Part shown: positions 1 through 10,848 of the stretch, in pieces
How positions within the stretch are numbered: position 1 is the stretch's first letter
Layout of the letters: each line of letters starts with the position of its first letter
Assembly: GCF_026898095.1 (NCBI RefSeq)
Contig: NZ_CP114015.1
Span: 1,736,001 to 1,800,000, forward strand
Reading direction: 5' to 3'
Length of the DNA stretch: 64,000 bases
Source of the DNA: Arthrobacter sp. ATA002
GTDB taxonomy: Bacteria; Actinomycetota; Actinomycetes; Actinomycetales; Micrococcaceae
The notes under the pieces: model-generated
The model's input: only the letters and a program-made list of their open reading frames with translations
Databases searched by the model: none
Told to the model about the DNA's origin: nothing
Position numbers and translations under genes: made by a program

Positions 1-1085
1 CCGTCTTCGCCACCGGCATGACCGGCTACCAGGAAACCATCACCGACCCCTCCTACGCACGCCAGCTGGTGGTGCAGACCGCACCCCACATCGGCAACAC
101 CGGCGTCAACACCGACGACGCCGAATCCCGGCGCATCTGGGTGGCCGGCTACATCGTGCGCGACGCCGCCCGCCGGCCGTCGAACTGGCGCTCCGAGCGC
201 ACCCTGGACGAGGAGCTCGCCGCACAGGGCGTCGTCGGCATCTCCGGCGTGGACACCCGCGCCGTCACCCGCCACCTGCGGGAGCGCGGGGCCATGAAGG
301 CCGGCATCTTCTCCGGGGCCGACGCCGCGCGGCCCGATTCCGAGCTGCTCGCCGATGTCCTGGCGCAGGAGCCGATGGCCGGCGCCCGGCTGGCCGAAGA
401 GGTCAGCGTGGAAGCGTCCTACCTCGTCGAGCCGAAGGACCACGGCTGGGACGGCGAGCCCCGCTTCACCGTGGCGGCCCTGGACCTGGGCATCAAGTCC
501 ATGACTCCGGTCCGCTTCGCCGAGCGCGGCGTGCGCGTCCACGTGCTGCCCGCCTCCGCCACCCTTGCGGACGTTACCGCCCTGAGCCCCGACGGCGTGT
601 TCATGTCCAACGGCCCCGGCGACCCCGCCACCGCCGACGTGCAGGTGGAGCTGCTGCGGGACGTGCTGGACACCGGCATCCCGTTCTTCGGCATCTGCTT
701 CGGCAACCAGATCCTGGGTCGCGCCCTGGGCTTCGGCACCTACAAACTGCGCTACGGACACCGCGGCATCAACCAGCCGGTGCTGGACCGCCGCACCGGC
801 AAGGTGGAAATCACCAGCCAGAACCACGGCTTCGCCGTCGACGCCCCGCTGGACGGGCCGGTCACCGCACCCGAGGCCCGTTTCGGGCGGGTCGAGGTCA
901 GCCATGTGTCCCTGAACGACGACGTCGTGGAAGGCCTGGCCTGCCTGGACATCCCCGCCTTCTCGGTCCAGTACCACCCGGAGGCCGCCGCCGGACCGCA
1001 CGACTCCGCGTACCTCTTCGACCGCTTTGTGGACCTCATGGGCTCCAGCAAGACCGACGCCAGCAAGATCAAGGAATCCCTCTAA
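1..1085 (+). CDS. carA: Carbamoyl-phosphate synthase small subunit, 5' truncated by window edge
   Basis: Glutamine amidotransferase subunit of carbamoyl-phosphate synthase, which hydrolyses glutamine and passes ammonia to CarB for pyrimidine and arginine synthesis. The reading frame is open to the window edge, and the codons before the first Met (VFATG) already match the family motif before MTGYQE, so the true start lies upstream. The class I amidotransferase domain shows the nucleophile Cys in GICFGNQ (codon at 696-698) and the His/Glu pair in QYHPEA (codons near 975-983). About 360 residues are present, close to full length. The TAA stop shares one base with the carB ATG, which indicates translational coupling. 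Confidence 0.97.
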   Translation, partial: VFATGMTGYQETITDPSYARQLVVQTAPHIGNTGVNTDDAESRRIWVAGYIVRDAARRPSNWRSERTLDEELAAQGVVGISGVDTRAVTRHLRERGAMKAGIFSGADAARPDSELLADVLAQEPMAGARLAEEVSVEASYLVEPKDHGWDGEPRFTVAALDLGIKSMTPVRFAERGVRVHVLPASATLADVTALSPDGVFMSNGPGDPATADVQVELLRDVLDTGIPFFGICFGNQILGRALGFGTYKLRYGHRGINQPVLDRRTGKVEITSQNHGFAVDAPLDGPVTAPEARFGRVEVSHVSLNDDVVEGLACLDIPAFSVQYHPEAAAGPHDSAYLFDRFVDLMGSSKTDASKIKESL

Positions 1086-4000
1086 TGCCCCGCAGAACAG
1101 ACCTCACGTCCGTCCTGGTCATCGGCTCCGGCCCGATCGTGATCGGCCAGGCCGCTGAATTCGACTACTCCGGCACCCAGGCCCTGCGTGTGCTGAAGGA
1201 GGAGGGCCTGCGGGTCATCCTGGTGAACTCCAACCCGGCCACCATCATGACCGACCCGGAGTTCGCCGACGCCACCTACGTCGAGCCCATCACCCCCGAG
1301 GTGGTCGAGAAGATCATCGCGAAGGAGCGCCCCGACGCCATCCTGCCCACCATGGGCGGGCAGACGGCACTGAACACGGCCATCGCCCTGGATAAGAACG
1401 GCGTGCTCGAGAAGTACAACGTGGAGCTGATCGGCGCCAACATTGCCGCCATCGAACTCGGTGAGGACCGCGAAAAGTTCAAGGGCGTGGTGGAGCGCTG
1501 CGGTGCCGAATCCGCGAAATCCATCATCGTGCACAGCATGGACGAGGCCTTCGCCGCCGCTGAAGAGCTGGGCTACCCGATGGTGGTCCGGCCCTCCTTC
1601 ACCATGGGCGGGCTGGGCTCCGGCCTGGCCTACAACGAGGCGGACCTGCGCCGCATTGCCGGCGCCGGCATCCAGTACAGCCCGACCTCCGAGGTGCTGC
1701 TCGAAGAGAGCATCCTGGGCTGGAAGGAATACGAGCTGGAAATGATGCGCGACCGCAACGACAACGTCGTGGTGGTCTGCTCCATCGAAAACTTCGACCC
1801 GGTGGGCGTGCACACCGGCGATTCCATCACCGTGGCGCCGGCCATGACCCTGACCGACCGCGAATACCAGAAGCTGCGGAACATCGCGATTGCGGTGATC
1901 CGCGAGGTGGGCGTGGACACCGGCGGCTGCAACATCCAGTTCGCCATCGAACCCGGCACCGGCCGCGTCGTCGTGATCGAAATGAACCCCCGCGTTTCGC
2001 GCTCCTCGGCGCTGGCGTCCAAGGCCACCGGCTTTGCCATCGCGAAGATCGCCACCAAACTGGCGCTGGGCTACAGCCTGGACGAGATCCCGAACGACAT
2101 TACCAAGCAGACCCCGGCCTCCTTCGAGCCCACCCTGGACTACGTCGTGGTGAAGGTGCCGCGGTTCGCGTTCGAGAAGTTCCCGGCCGCGGATCCCACG
2201 CTGACCACCACCATGAAGTCGGTGGGCGAGGCCATGGCCATTGGCCGCAACTTCACCGAAGCCCTGCAGAAGGCCCTGCGGTCCCTGGAGCAGAAGGGCG
2301 CGTCGCTGTCCTTCGCCCCGGTGGATCCGGCCGGGGTGCCCGGCCTGGTCGAAGCCGCCAAGCGGCCGACGACGGACCGGCTCAAGCAGGTCCAGCAGGC
2401 GCTGCTGGGCGGCGCCACTGTCGAGGAACTCTATGAAGCCACCGGCATCGATCCCTGGTACCTGGACCAGCTGGCGCTGATCAACGAGGTGGCCGCGGAA
2501 ATCGCCGCCGCCGGCGCCGTCAACGAGGAGATCCTGCGCCGGGCGAAGCGGCACGGGTTCTCGGACGAGCAGATCGGCGCGCTGACCAACACGCCCGAAG
2601 CCGTGGTGCGGGGCGTCCGGCATGCCCTGAACGTGCGTCCGGTGTTCAAGACCGTGGACACCTGCGCCGCGGAATTCGCCGCCTACACCCCGTACCACTA
2701 CTCCTCCTATGACGAGGAGGACGAGGTGGCGCAGCACGACAAGCCCTCCATCATCATCCTGGGCTCCGGGCCGAACCGCATTGGGCAGGGCATCGAGTTC
2801 GACTACTCCTGCGTACACGCCACCATGGCGCTGCGGGAAGCCGGCCACGAGACGGTCATGATCAACTGCAACCCGGAGACGGTGTCCACCGACTACGACA
2901 TCTCCGACCGGCTCTACTTCGAGCCGCTGACCCTCGAGGATGTCCTGGAGGTTATCGCCGCCGAACAGCGCACCGGGGAGTGCTGGGCGTGTTCGTCCAG
3001 CTCGGCGGGCAGACCCCGCTGAAGCTCGCCCAGGCCCTGGCCGACGCCGGTGTTCCGATCCTGGGCACCTCACCGGAAGCGATTGACCTGGCCGAACACC
3101 GCGGAGCCTTCCAGCGGGTGCTGGACGAGGGCGGGCTGATCGCCCCGAAGAACGGGACCGCCGTGTCCTTCGACGACGCCAAAAAGATTGCCGACGAGAT
3201 CGGCTACCCCGTGCTGGTCCGGCCGTCGTACGTGCTCGGCGGCCGCGGCATGGAAATCGTCTACGACGAGGCGAACCTCTCGCGCTACATCGCCAACGCC
3301 ACGGAGATCACCCCGGACCATCCCGTTCTGGTGGACCGGTTCCTGGAAGACGCCATCGAGATCGACGTGGACGCGCTCTTTGACGGCACCGACCTGTACG
3401 TGGGCGGGATCATGGAACACATCGAGGAGGCCGGCATCCACTCCGGCGATTCCGCGTGTGTGCTGCCGCCGATCACCCTGGGCGCCGACGTCGTCGACCG
3501 CGTCCGGGAAGCCACCCGGGCCATTGCCGCCGGTGTGGGCGTGCGCGGGCTGATCAACATCCAGTTCGCCCTGGCCTCGGACGTCCTCTACGTCATCGAA
3601 GCCAACCCGCGTGCCTCGCGGACCGTGCCGTTTGTCTCCAAGGCCACCGGCGTGCAGCTGGCCAAGGCCGCGGCGCTGATCGGCACCGGAATCTCCATTG
3701 CCGACCTGCGCGCCGCCGGTAAGCTGTTTGCCGCCGGCGACGGCTCGGCGCTGCCGCTGGACGCACCCGTGGCCGTGAAGGAAGCCGTGCTTCCGTTCAG
3801 CCGCTTCCGCACACCCGAGGGCACCGTGGTGGATTCGCTGCTCGGCCCGGAAATGCGCTCCACCGGTGAAGTCATGGGAATCGACAAGTATTTCGACACG
3901 GCCTTTGCCAAGTCCCAGGCCGCCGCCAACTCCGCGCTGCCGACCGAGGGCAAGATCTTCGTGTCCGTGGCGAACCGGGACAAGCGCTCGATCATCATGC

Positions 4001-4380
4001 CCGTGAAGCTGATGGTGGACCTGGGCTTTGAGATCCTGTCCACCGGCGGCACGGCCGAGGTGCTGCGCCGCAACGGGATCCAGGCCACCACCGTGCGCAA
4101 GGTCAGCGAGGGTGCCGGCCCCAACGGCGAAGGCACCGTGGCCGACCTGATCACCGCCGGCGAGATCCACCTGGTGGTCAACACGCCGTCGGGCGGCCAG
4201 GCCCGCGGCGACGGTTACGAAATCCGTGCCGCGTCCACCTCCATCGGCTGCCCGGTGGTGACCACGGTGTCCGAATTCGGTGCCGCGGTACAGGCCATCG
4301 AGGCGATGCGTTCCTACGAGTGGGATGTCACGTCGCTGCAGGAGCACGCCGCCAAGCTCAAGGCTTCGGCCGTTGCCTGA
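1085..4380 (+). CDS. carB: Carbamoyl-phosphate synthase large subunit (frame break near 2979)
   Basis: ATP-dependent large subunit that makes carbamoyl phosphate from bicarbonate, ammonia and two ATP. Two ATP-grasp halves are visible; the first starts with the dinucleotide-like [16 protein letters not shown] and the second repeats it as [17 protein letters not shown]-terminal MGS-type regulatory domain ([13 protein letters not shown]) follows. Reading stops at 3022 in the first frame, while the family sequence continues in another frame from about 2980 ([16 protein letters not shown]). Restoring one G in the GGGGAG run near 2976-2981 joins the halves into about 1098 residues, the normal size. 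The enzyme is normally indispensable for de novo pyrimidine synthesis, so I favour a sequencing error. The gene is coupled to carA. Confidence 0.95.
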
Positions 4381-4438
4381 GCAGTCGCCTGAACCTTCGC
4401 CTGAACGGCTGCCGGAGCACGGGGCCGGGACCGGTCCT

Positions 4439-5317
4439 GTGCGTGCGCCCTTCGGGCAGCGCCTGCGCCGGACCATGGATGCGCGCGGCCAGCTGTGCGT
4501 CGGCATTGATCCGCACCCGGCGCTGCTGGCGGCATGGGGACTGAACGACGACGCCGAGGCCCTGGAACGGTTCTCCCTCACCGTCCTGGAGGCGGTGGGG
4601 GAGCAGGCAGCTGCCGTCAAACCGCAGGTCGCGCTGTTTGAACGCCACGGCTCAGCCGGCCTGGCGGCCCTGGAACGGGTGCTGGCGGCCTGCGCCGATG
4701 CGGAACTGCTGAGCATTGCCGACGCCAAACGAGGCGATATCGGCTCCACTATGGCCGCCTATGCCGACGCCTGGCTGAAGGACGGCTCCGCCCTGGCGGC
4801 GGACTCGGTGACGCTGAGCCCGTACCTGGGATTCGAGTCGCTGCGCCCGGCCCTTGACCTGGCCGCCGCGTCCGGCCGCGGCGTGTTCGTCCTGGCCCTG
4901 ACCTCCAACCCCGAGGGCGCCTCGGTGCAGCACGCCGGCGGAGACCGGTCGGTCGCGGCGCGGATCGTGGAAGCAGCCGCTGCGGAAAACAGCCGCGAAC
5001 TGGGCCGTGCGGCAGCCGCCGGACCCGGTGCCGCGTCCGGCTACGGCGGCCTGGGCTCCACCGGACTGGTGGTCGGAGCCACTGTGGGCAGCGCACTGGC
5101 AGGGCTCGGCATCAACCTGGCTGCAGCCCATACGCCGGTCCTCGCGCCGGGCCTCGGCGCTCAGGGGGCCACCGGTGCCGATCTGCGGTCCACCTTCGGT
5201 CCGGCCTACCCCAACGTCCTGGCCACCTCCAGCCGGGACATCCTGCGCGCCGGCCCGGAACCGGCAGCACTGCGGGACGCTGCGCGCCGAACACTGGAGG
5301 AGCTCGGCACGTCCTGA
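4439..5317 (+). CDS. pyrF: Orotidine 5'-phosphate decarboxylase, type 2
   Basis: Converts OMP to UMP, the last step of UMP synthesis. The CVGIDPHPALL segment near the N-terminus and the catalytic DAKRGD motif (SIADAKRGDIGST) identify the long type 2 family found in actinobacteria. The start is uncertain: GTG at 4439 gives VRAPFGQRL, which matches the usual family N-terminus and leaves 58 bases after carB. A TTG at 4374 overlapping the carB stop is the alternative and would add about 22 residues. The protein from 4439 is 292 residues. Its place after carAB fits a pyrimidine operon. Confidence 0.93.
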   Translation: MRAPFGQRLRRTMDARGQLCVGIDPHPALLAAWGLNDDAEALERFSLTVLEAVGEQAAAVKPQVALFERHGSAGLAALERVLAACADAELLSIADAKRGDIGSTMAAYADAWLKDGSALAADSVTLSPYLGFESLRPALDLAAASGRGVFVLALTSNPEGASVQHAGGDRSVAARIVEAAAAENSRELGRAAAAGPGAASGYGGLGSTGLVVGATVGSALAGLGINLAAAHTPVLAPGLGAQGATGADLRSTFGPAYPNVLATSSRDILRAGPEPAALRDAARRTLEELGTS

Positions 5318-5336
5318 CTTCGGGTAGAGGTGTGCA

Positions 5337-5366
5337 TTGCAATTGCCGCGCGGTTGCGGATAGGTT
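5337..5366 (+). promoter_or_regulatory. Candidate promoter for mihF
   Basis: TTGCAA at 5337-5342 and TAGGTT at 5361-5366 are separated by 18 bases in the short gap between pyrF and mihF, about 90 bases before the TTG start. This is a pattern match only, and it would let mihF and gmk be transcribed apart from the pyrimidine genes. Confidence 0.35.
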
Positions 5367-5457
5367 CAGACCGTATCCCCATACACCAGCACCGCCCCGG
5401 CACCGCCGCTGTGTTTTGTGCAGCGGTTCCGGGTCAGTCCTTGCCCGGGAGGGTCTG

Positions 5458-5775
5458 TTGAACCTCAAGCCATTGACCGAAGACGAGCGCACCAGGGCCC
5501 GGGAGAAGGCAACCGCCGCCAGATCCGTCCGGGCCGACATCAAGGCCAAAATCAAGACCGGGGAAATGTCCGTGGAAGAGGTCATCCTGTCCCGGTCTTC
5601 CGAGGAAGCAGTAGGCCGGCTGAAGGTGGTGGACCTGCTCCGGGCACTGCCCGGCGTCGGAGAGCGCCGCGCAGCTGGAATAATGACTACCGTAGGTATT
5701 GCCCCAACCCGCCGCGTGCGCGGTTTGGGCGTGCACCAGCGCAAAGCGCTGATTGAACATTTGGAATCCGACTAG
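5458..5775 (+). CDS. mihF: Integration host factor, actinobacterial type (MihF)
   Basis: Small nucleoid-associated DNA-binding protein of 105 residues, characteristic of actinobacteria and unrelated in sequence to proteobacterial IHF. The N-terminal basic helix ([13 protein letters not shown]) and the C-terminal helix-two-turn-helix ([18 protein letters not shown]) are both visible. I chose the TTG at 5458 because GGGAGGG lies at 5447-5453 at good spacing and the first residues ([11 protein letters not shown]) match family N-termini. An open frame back to 5332 gives an implausible proline-rich extension. The position before gmk is conserved across Actinobacteria. A candidate promoter lies at 5337-5366. 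Confidence 0.93.
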   Translation: MNLKPLTEDERTRAREKATAARSVRADIKAKIKTGEMSVEEVILSRSSEEAVGRLKVVDLLRALPGVGERRAAGIMTTVGIAPTRRVRGLGVHQRKALIEHLESD

Positions 5776-5825
5776 GGGCCGCTTTCACTGCGGCCCGCCG
5801 TCGGGCCGAAACACAACGAGAGCAA

Positions 5826-6407
5826 ATGAGGTCCCCAGTGTCGCAACCGCGGCTGACAGTTCTTGCAGGTCCAACCGCAGTTGGCAAAGGCACGGTGTCC
5901 ACGTTCATTCGGGACAACTATCCGGAGGTGTGGCTGTCCGTTTCGGCCACCACCCGTCCGCCCCGGCCGGGCGAGGAGAACGGGGTGCACTACTTCTTCG
6001 TATCCGCCGAAGAGTTCGATTCGCTGGTCGAAGACAACCAGATGCTTGAGTGGGCCGTAGTTCACGGGCGCAACCGCTACGGCACACTGCGCAGCACTGT
6101 GGAGTCCGCCATGGCCGAGGGCCGCTCCGTGCTCTTGGAGATCGACCTGCAGGGGGCGCGCCAGGTCAAAAAGTCCATGCCCGAGGCGAATTTCGTGTTC
6201 CTGGCCCCGCCGTCCTGGGACGAAATGGTCCGCCGGCTGGTCGGACGCGGCACAGAAACACCCGAAGAGCAGCAGCAACGGCTGGAAACCGCTAAACTGG
6301 AGCTTGCTGCCGAGCCCGAGTTCGATCACACCGTGGTAAATGATGACGTCCAGCGGGCAGCAGCTGAGCTTGTATCACTCATGGGAATCAGTCCGCGCCC
6401 GCGCTGA
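5826..6407 (+). CDS. gmk: Guanylate kinase
   Basis: Phosphorylates GMP to GDP with ATP. The P-loop is [10 protein letters not shown] near residues 15-24. The GMP-binding stretch ([19 protein letters not shown]) and the lid follow, and the length of about 190 residues is normal. There are two possible starts: ATG at 5826 preceded by GAGAGCAA, and GTG at 5838 (VSQPRLTVL) preceded by GAGG. Both keep the whole domain. The gene sits between mihF and rpoZ as in most actinobacteria. Confidence 0.96.
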   Translation: MRSPVSQPRLTVLAGPTAVGKGTVSTFIRDNYPEVWLSVSATTRPPRPGEENGVHYFFVSAEEFDSLVEDNQMLEWAVVHGRNRYGTLRSTVESAMAEGRSVLLEIDLQGARQVKKSMPEANFVFLAPPSWDEMVRRLVGRGTETPEEQQQRLETAKLELAAEPEFDHTVVNDDVQRAAAELVSLMGISPRPR

Positions 6408-6446
6408 CGCACCGCACCATCCCGTATCAAAGATTTTGGAGAAACT

Positions 6447-6707
6447 GTGTCTACTGTGTCTGAAGGCATCATCAACCCGCCGATCGACGACCTGCTGAAC
6501 GTTGCCGACTCGAAGTACGCGCTCGTCATCTACGGCGCGAAGCGCGCACGCCAGATCAACGCCTACTATTCCCAGCTGCATGAGGGCCTGTTCGAGTACG
6601 TCGGCCCGCTGGTCGAAACCAAGCTGAACGAAAAGCCGCTGTCCATCGCCCTGCGCGAGATCAACGAAGGCATGCTCGTCAGCCGTCCGGTCGAGTCGGC
6701 CGAGTAG
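6447..6707 (+). CDS. rpoZ: RNA polymerase omega subunit
   Basis: Small accessory subunit that helps assemble and stabilise RNA polymerase by binding beta-prime. The 86-residue sequence contains the omega core ([27 protein letters not shown]) and the IALREINEG segment. The GTG start at 6447 is supported by GGAGAAA just upstream. It lies between gmk and coaBC, the conserved actinobacterial arrangement. Confidence 0.96.
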   Translation: MSTVSEGIINPPIDDLLNVADSKYALVIYGAKRARQINAYYSQLHEGLFEYVGPLVETKLNEKPLSIALREINEGMLVSRPVESAE

Positions 6708-6798
6708 TCCCACCCGCCGGATCAAGGCACCGCCGTCCGGCACCGGACGGTCCGTACGAAACAGCCGGCCGCCTGGGCCGGGGTCAGGAGCAGCAGCG

Positions 6799-8070
6799 GT
6801 GCGCATAATTTTGGGTGTGGGCGGCGGCATTGCCGCCTACAAGTCCGCGTCGCTGCTGCGTCTTTTCACTGAGGCCGGACACAACGTGTCGGTCATTCCC
6901 ACCGAGGCCTCCACCAGATTCGTTGGGGTTGCCACCTGGGAGGCCCTGTCCGGCAACACGGTCTCCAGTTCCGTCTTCGACGAGGTGGAGAAAGTCAACC
7001 ATGTCCGCCTGGGCCATGAGGCGGATCTCATTGTGGTGGCCCCCGCCACCGCTGACCTCCTGTCCCGTGCGGCTGCGGGGCAGGCCGGTGACCTGCTGAC
7101 CAACACCCTGCTCATGGCACGCGGGCCGGTGCTTTTCGCTCCCGCCATGCACACCGAAATGTGGTCCCATCCGGCGACCCGGGCGAACGTGGCCACGCTG
7201 CGCAGCCGGGGCGCCCTGGTGATGGAACCGGCGGTGGGGCGGCTGACCGGGAAGGACACGGGTGCCGGCCGGCTTCCCGATCCGGAGGACATTTTCGCCG
7301 CGGCCATGGCTGCGCTGGAGATGCGCCCGCAGGAGCCTGCCGTCCCGGCCGGAGCACTGGCCGGCAGGACCGTCACGGTAACCGCCGGCGGCACCCGCGA
7401 ACCGCTGGATCCGGTGCGTTTCCTGGGTAACCGCTCCTCCGGCAAGCAGGGCGTTGCCGTGGCCCGTGCCGCCCTTGAGGCCGGCGCGCGCGTCCGACTG
7501 ATCGCTGCGCATATGGACGTTCCGGCCCCCGATGGGGTGGAGCTGAGCCGGGTCGAGACCGCACTGGAACTCCGGGAAGCCGTGCATGCCGTAGCCCCTG
7601 AGTCCGATGTGCTGATCATGGCCGCCGCCGTGGCAGACTTCCGTCCGGACAGCCAGTCCAACACCAAGATCAAAAAGCGCGACGACGGCGGGGATCCGGT
7701 GATTACCCTGGTCCGCAACCCGGACATCCTTGCTGAAGCCGTGCAGCAGCGGAACGCGGCGGCAGCATCCGGAGAAGGGGCCCTTCCCTCGGTCATCGTC
7801 GGATTCGCCGCGGAAACCGGCGACGGGTCCGGCGAGGTGCTGGACTACGGCCGGCAGAAACTGGCCCGCAAGGGCTGCGAGCTGCTGGTCCTCAACCGCG
7901 TGGGTGTCTCCCTGGTGTTTGGGCAGGACGTTACCGAAGTGACCTTGCTTTCACCCGCCGACTCCGACGCCGCACCCGCCCCCACCTACACGGGAACCAA
8001 AACCGAGGTGGCCGCACACATCATCACCCGGGTAGCGCAGGAGCTCACCGGGGCCCTCTCCGTCCACTGA
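6799..8070 (+). CDS. coaBC: Bifunctional phosphopantothenoylcysteine decarboxylase / phosphopantothenate-cysteine ligase
   Basis: Two successive steps of coenzyme A synthesis: ligation of cysteine to 4'-phosphopantothenate (CoaB) and FMN-dependent decarboxylation (CoaC). The N-terminal flavoprotein domain, about residues 1-180, carries the GGGIAAYK flavin-binding start and PAMHTEMW. The CoaB domain follows from about residue 190 (VTAGGTREPLDPVRFLGNRSSGK), with AAAVADFRP and the KIKK segment. The length of 423 residues is normal. The GTG start at 6799 removes nothing recognisable. It ends just before a 31 bp tandem repeat and an IS30 element that separate it from metK. Confidence 0.96.
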   Translation: MRIILGVGGGIAAYKSASLLRLFTEAGHNVSVIPTEASTRFVGVATWEALSGNTVSSSVFDEVEKVNHVRLGHEADLIVVAPATADLLSRAAAGQAGDLLTNTLLMARGPVLFAPAMHTEMWSHPATRANVATLRSRGALVMEPAVGRLTGKDTGAGRLPDPEDIFAAAMAALEMRPQEPAVPAGALAGRTVTVTAGGTREPLDPVRFLGNRSSGKQGVAVARAALEAGARVRLIAAHMDVPAPDGVELSRVETALELREAVHAVAPESDVLIMAAAVADFRPDSQSNTKIKKRDDGGDPVITLVRNPDILAEAVQQRNAAAASGEGALPSVIVGFAAETGDGSGEVLDYGRQKLARKGCELLVLNRVGVSLVFGQDVTEVTLLSPADSDAAPAPTYTGTKTEVAAHIITRVAQELTGALSVH

Positions 8071-8079
8071 CCCCTGCGG

Positions 8080-8171
8080 TCCGTTCCGCCGAGTGTGGAC
8101 TTCCTGCCGCTCCGTTCCGCCGAGTGTGGACTTCCTGCCGCTCCGTTCCGCCGAGTGTGGACTTCCTGCCG
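8080..8171. repeat. Three tandem copies of a 31 bp unit
   Basis: Three consecutive copies with a 31-base period begin at 8080, 8111 and 8142. The shared core is TCCGTTCCGCCGAGTGTGG followed by ACTTCCTGCCG. The copies are identical over their 30-base core. They lie between the coaBC stop and the left end of the IS30 element. There is no spacer between copies, so this is not a CRISPR array. Function unknown. Confidence 0.9.
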
Positions 8172-8187
8172 GAATGCCGCGGGCAGA

Positions 8188-9468
8188 GTCATATGGTCAG
8201 TGCAACGCTCTGAAAATACAGGAGCGATGCGATGCCCAGCGGTTACCCCTTCAGCCAAGATTTCAAGGACCGGTTTTACGACCTGATCTGTTCCGGCGTC
8301 TCCCTGACCAGAGCGTGCGAGCTCATGGGCGTGTCAGCGATGGGAGCAAGGAACTGGTGGCGTGATGCTGGTGCAATGAAACTAGTTCAAAGACCCGGTG
8401 GTGGCGGACTGGCAAGACCTGGCCCGTCGAATAGACCCGGCGGCCCGGGACGCCGGCTAAACCTGGACGAACGGATCGAGATCATGTGCGGACTGCGGGC
8501 CGGTAAAAGCCAAGCCGAGATCGGGCGCATGATTGGCCGGGACAAATCCGTGATCTGCCGGGAAATCAGACGCAACCTCAACGCCAACGGGATCTACCAC
8601 GCAGGGATGGCGCACTCCCGCGCCCATATCCGCGCCGACCGGCCCAAACCGTTCAAACTCATAGACAACCCGGGACTCTGCACCCAGATCACGCAATGGA
8701 TGGATCAGGGCTGGAGCCCAAAACTCATTTCGTTGGTCCTGGCCAAGGACTTCCCCGATGATAAGAGCATGCAGGTCAGCCACGAAACGATCTACCAGTG
8801 CCTTTACGTTCAAACCCGGGGCCAGCTCCGCAAGGACCTTTACCGCACCCTGAGCCTAAAGCGGGCCCGCCGCAAACCGTTGACCACCGATCACACCACC
8901 GGGCGCGGCAAGCTCTTCTCTGACGCGTTCACGATCAGCCAGCGCCCGGCCGAGGCCGAAGACCGGGCAGTGCCGGGGCATTGGGAAGGGGACCTGATCG
9001 TCGGAACCGGCTCCCGCTCAGCGATCGGCACGCTGGTGGAACGCTCGACCAGATTCACGATCCTGCTGCACCTTCCCGAACGGCATACCTCCGAAGCGGT
9101 CGCGGAGGCCATGATCGCGGCGATGAAGCACCTGCCGGCGGACCTGCTGCGCACGGTGACCTGGGACCGGGGCTCGGAAATGGTCAAGCACAGGCAGATC
9201 ACTGCAGAGCTCGGGGCGCCGGTCTATTTCTGTGATCCGCATTCGCCTTGGCAACGCGGAACGAACGAGAACACGAACCGATTACTGCGGCACTGGTTCG
9301 AGAAGGGTACGGATTTGAGCGTGTATACCAAAGCCGATCTGCGCAAGGTCCAGGACTCCTTGAACCGGCGGCCCCGCCCGACCCTCGGGCTGGCGACACC
9401 GGCTCAGAAACTTGCTGAGCTGCTGCAACCTGCAGCAGCCTAAACCCGCGTTGCACTAACCGGTTGAC
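8188..9468 (+). mobile_element. IS30-family insertion sequence
   Basis: The ends form imperfect inverted repeats: 8188-8208 (GTCATATGGTCAGTGCAACG...) and the reverse complement of 9448-9468 (GTCAACCGGTTAGTGCAACG...) match at 17 of 21 positions. One full-length transposase gene lies inside. I see no clear target-site duplication at these borders, so the outermost base may be off by one or two. The element splits the usual coaBC-metK adjacency. Confidence 0.8.
8232..9443 (+). CDS. IS30-family transposase
   Basis: DDE transposase of 403 residues. An N-terminal helix-turn-helix region is followed by the IS30 signature LNLDERIEIMCGLRAGKSQAEIGRMIGR with ICREIRRN. The catalytic core shows GHWEGDLIVG (first Asp), TWDRGSEM (second Asp) and the WQRGTNENTNRLLRHWF block containing the Glu. 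No frameshift or stop is present, so the element may be active. Terminal inverted repeats flank the gene at 8188-8208 and 9448-9468. Confidence 0.95.
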   Translation: MPSGYPFSQDFKDRFYDLICSGVSLTRACELMGVSAMGARNWWRDAGAMKLVQRPGGGGLARPGPSNRPGGPGRRLNLDERIEIMCGLRAGKSQAEIGRMIGRDKSVICREIRRNLNANGIYHAGMAHSRAHIRADRPKPFKLIDNPGLCTQITQWMDQGWSPKLISLVLAKDFPDDKSMQVSHETIYQCLYVQTRGQLRKDLYRTLSLKRARRKPLTTDHTTGRGKLFSDAFTISQRPAEAEDRAVPGHWEGDLIVGTGSRSAIGTLVERSTRFTILLHLPERHTSEAVAEAMIAAMKHLPADLLRTVTWDRGSEMVKHRQITAELGAPVYFCDPHSPWQRGTNENTNRLLRHWFEKGTDLSVYTKADLRKVQDSLNRRPRPTLGLATPAQKLAELLQPAAA

Positions 9469-9611
9469 TTAGCCGCGTCCGGAACGGCACGATGCCGACA
9501 ATGGACCGGGGAAACCGACGCCGTCCCTGCACTGGACCGGCAGTAGAAATCACACCCACAGGGCAGCGCCGGCATTCGGGGTCCCGGCCCGGACCCAGTA
9601 GAGTAAAACTC

Positions 9612-10841
9612 GTGACTTTCCCAGATGCTCCAGTACTTTCCGCTGCCCGCGACGGGCTGCGTCTTTTCACCTCGGAATCCGTCACTGAAGGTCATCCGGA
9701 CAAAATCTGTGACCAGATCAGTGATGCAATCCTGGACGGCCTGCTCAAGGTGGACCCCGAGTCCCGCGTGGCGGTGGAGACCCTGGTCACCACCGGCCTG
9801 GTCCATGTGGCCGGCGAAGTCACCACCGAGGGCTATGTCGAGATTCCGCAGCTGGTCCGCGACACCATTCTCGGGATCGGCTATGACTCCTCGGCGAACG
9901 GATTCGACGGTGCACGCTGCGGCGTATCCGTGTCGATCGGCCAGCAGTCCCCGGAGATTGCCTCCGGAGTGTTCAACTCGGTCGAGAACCGCGCCGGGAA
10001 GAACATTGATCCCTACGACGTGCAGGGCGCGGGGGACCAGGGCATCATGTTCGGCTATGCCTCGGACGAGACCTCGGTCCTCATGCCCACGCCCATCTGG
10101 CTGGCGCACCGCCTGTCGGAGCGGCTCACCGAGGTGCGCAAGGACGGAACGCTGGATTATCTGCGTCCCGACGGCAAGACCCAGGTCACCATCGGCTACG
10201 ACGGCGACCGGCCGGTCTCCGTGGACTCGGTGGTTATTTCCTCGCAGCACGCGGTCGACGTCGAACTCGCGCAGCTGCGCACGGACCTGGTCACCCACGT
10301 GATCAAGCCGGTCCTGGCGAACACCGAGCTGGACGTGTCCAACGTCAAGCACATCCTGAACCCGGGCGGCCCCTTCGTCATCGGCGGTCCGGTCGGCGAC
10401 GCCGGCCTTACCGGACGCAAGATCATCGTGGACACCTACGGCGGATTCGCCCGCCACGGCGGCGGCGCCTTCAGCGGCAAGGATCCGTCGAAGGTGGACC
10501 GGTCCGCCGCCTACGCCATGCGCTGGGTGGCCAAGAATGTCGTGGCCGCCGGGCTGGCCCGCCGCGCCGAGATCCAGATTGCCTACGCGATCGGCATGGC
10601 ACACCCGGTCGGAATCTACGTGGAAACGTTCGGCACCGAGACCGTGGATCCGGCCCGTATCGCCGACGCCATCCAGGAGGTCTTCGATCTCCGCCCGCTG
10701 GGCATCATCAACTCGCTTGACCTGAAGCGCCCGATCTACCAGAAGACTGCCGCCAACGGCCACTTTGGCCGCGAGGACGAGGAGTTCACCTGGGAGCGCA
10801 GGGACAAGGCCGGGGACCTCCGCAGCTACTTCAACGCCTAA
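9612..10841 (+). CDS. metK: S-adenosylmethionine synthetase
   Basis: Makes S-adenosylmethionine from methionine and ATP. The family start [25 protein letters not shown], the [12 protein letters not shown] motif and the [10 protein letters not shown](S)KVDRS loop are all intact. From GTG at 9612 the protein has 409 residues. A TAGAGT at 9599-9604 is placed so that transcription could begin at or next to this GTG, giving a leaderless mRNA. An upstream in-frame ATG at 9492 would add an unlikely 40-residue basic tail. The IS30 element ends 143 bases upstream, so the native promoter region may have been altered. Confidence 0.95.
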   Translation: MTFPDAPVLSAARDGLRLFTSESVTEGHPDKICDQISDAILDGLLKVDPESRVAVETLVTTGLVHVAGEVTTEGYVEIPQLVRDTILGIGYDSSANGFDGARCGVSVSIGQQSPEIASGVFNSVENRAGKNIDPYDVQGAGDQGIMFGYASDETSVLMPTPIWLAHRLSERLTEVRKDGTLDYLRPDGKTQVTIGYDGDRPVSVDSVVISSQHAVDVELAQLRTDLVTHVIKPVLANTELDVSNVKHILNPGGPFVIGGPVGDAGLTGRKIIVDTYGGFARHGGGAFSGKDPSKVDRSAAYAMRWVAKNVVAAGLARRAEIQIAYAIGMAHPVGIYVETFGTETVDPARIADAIQEVFDLRPLGIINSLDLKRPIYQKTAANGHFGREDEEFTWERRDKAGDLRSYFNA

Positions 10842-10848
10842 CCGGGCC

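Noticed and set aside
1082-3073. 663-codon open frame antisense to carB
   Set aside because: Composition is the typical shadow of a high-GC gene (Gly, His, Val, Asp-rich) and it has no family features.
3070-4749. 559-codon open frame antisense to carB/pyrF
   Set aside because: Spans two real genes on the other strand and has no recognisable motif.
8080-8171. CRISPR-like repeat array
   Set aside because: The 31 bp copies are directly abutting with no spacers, and there are no cas genes in the window.
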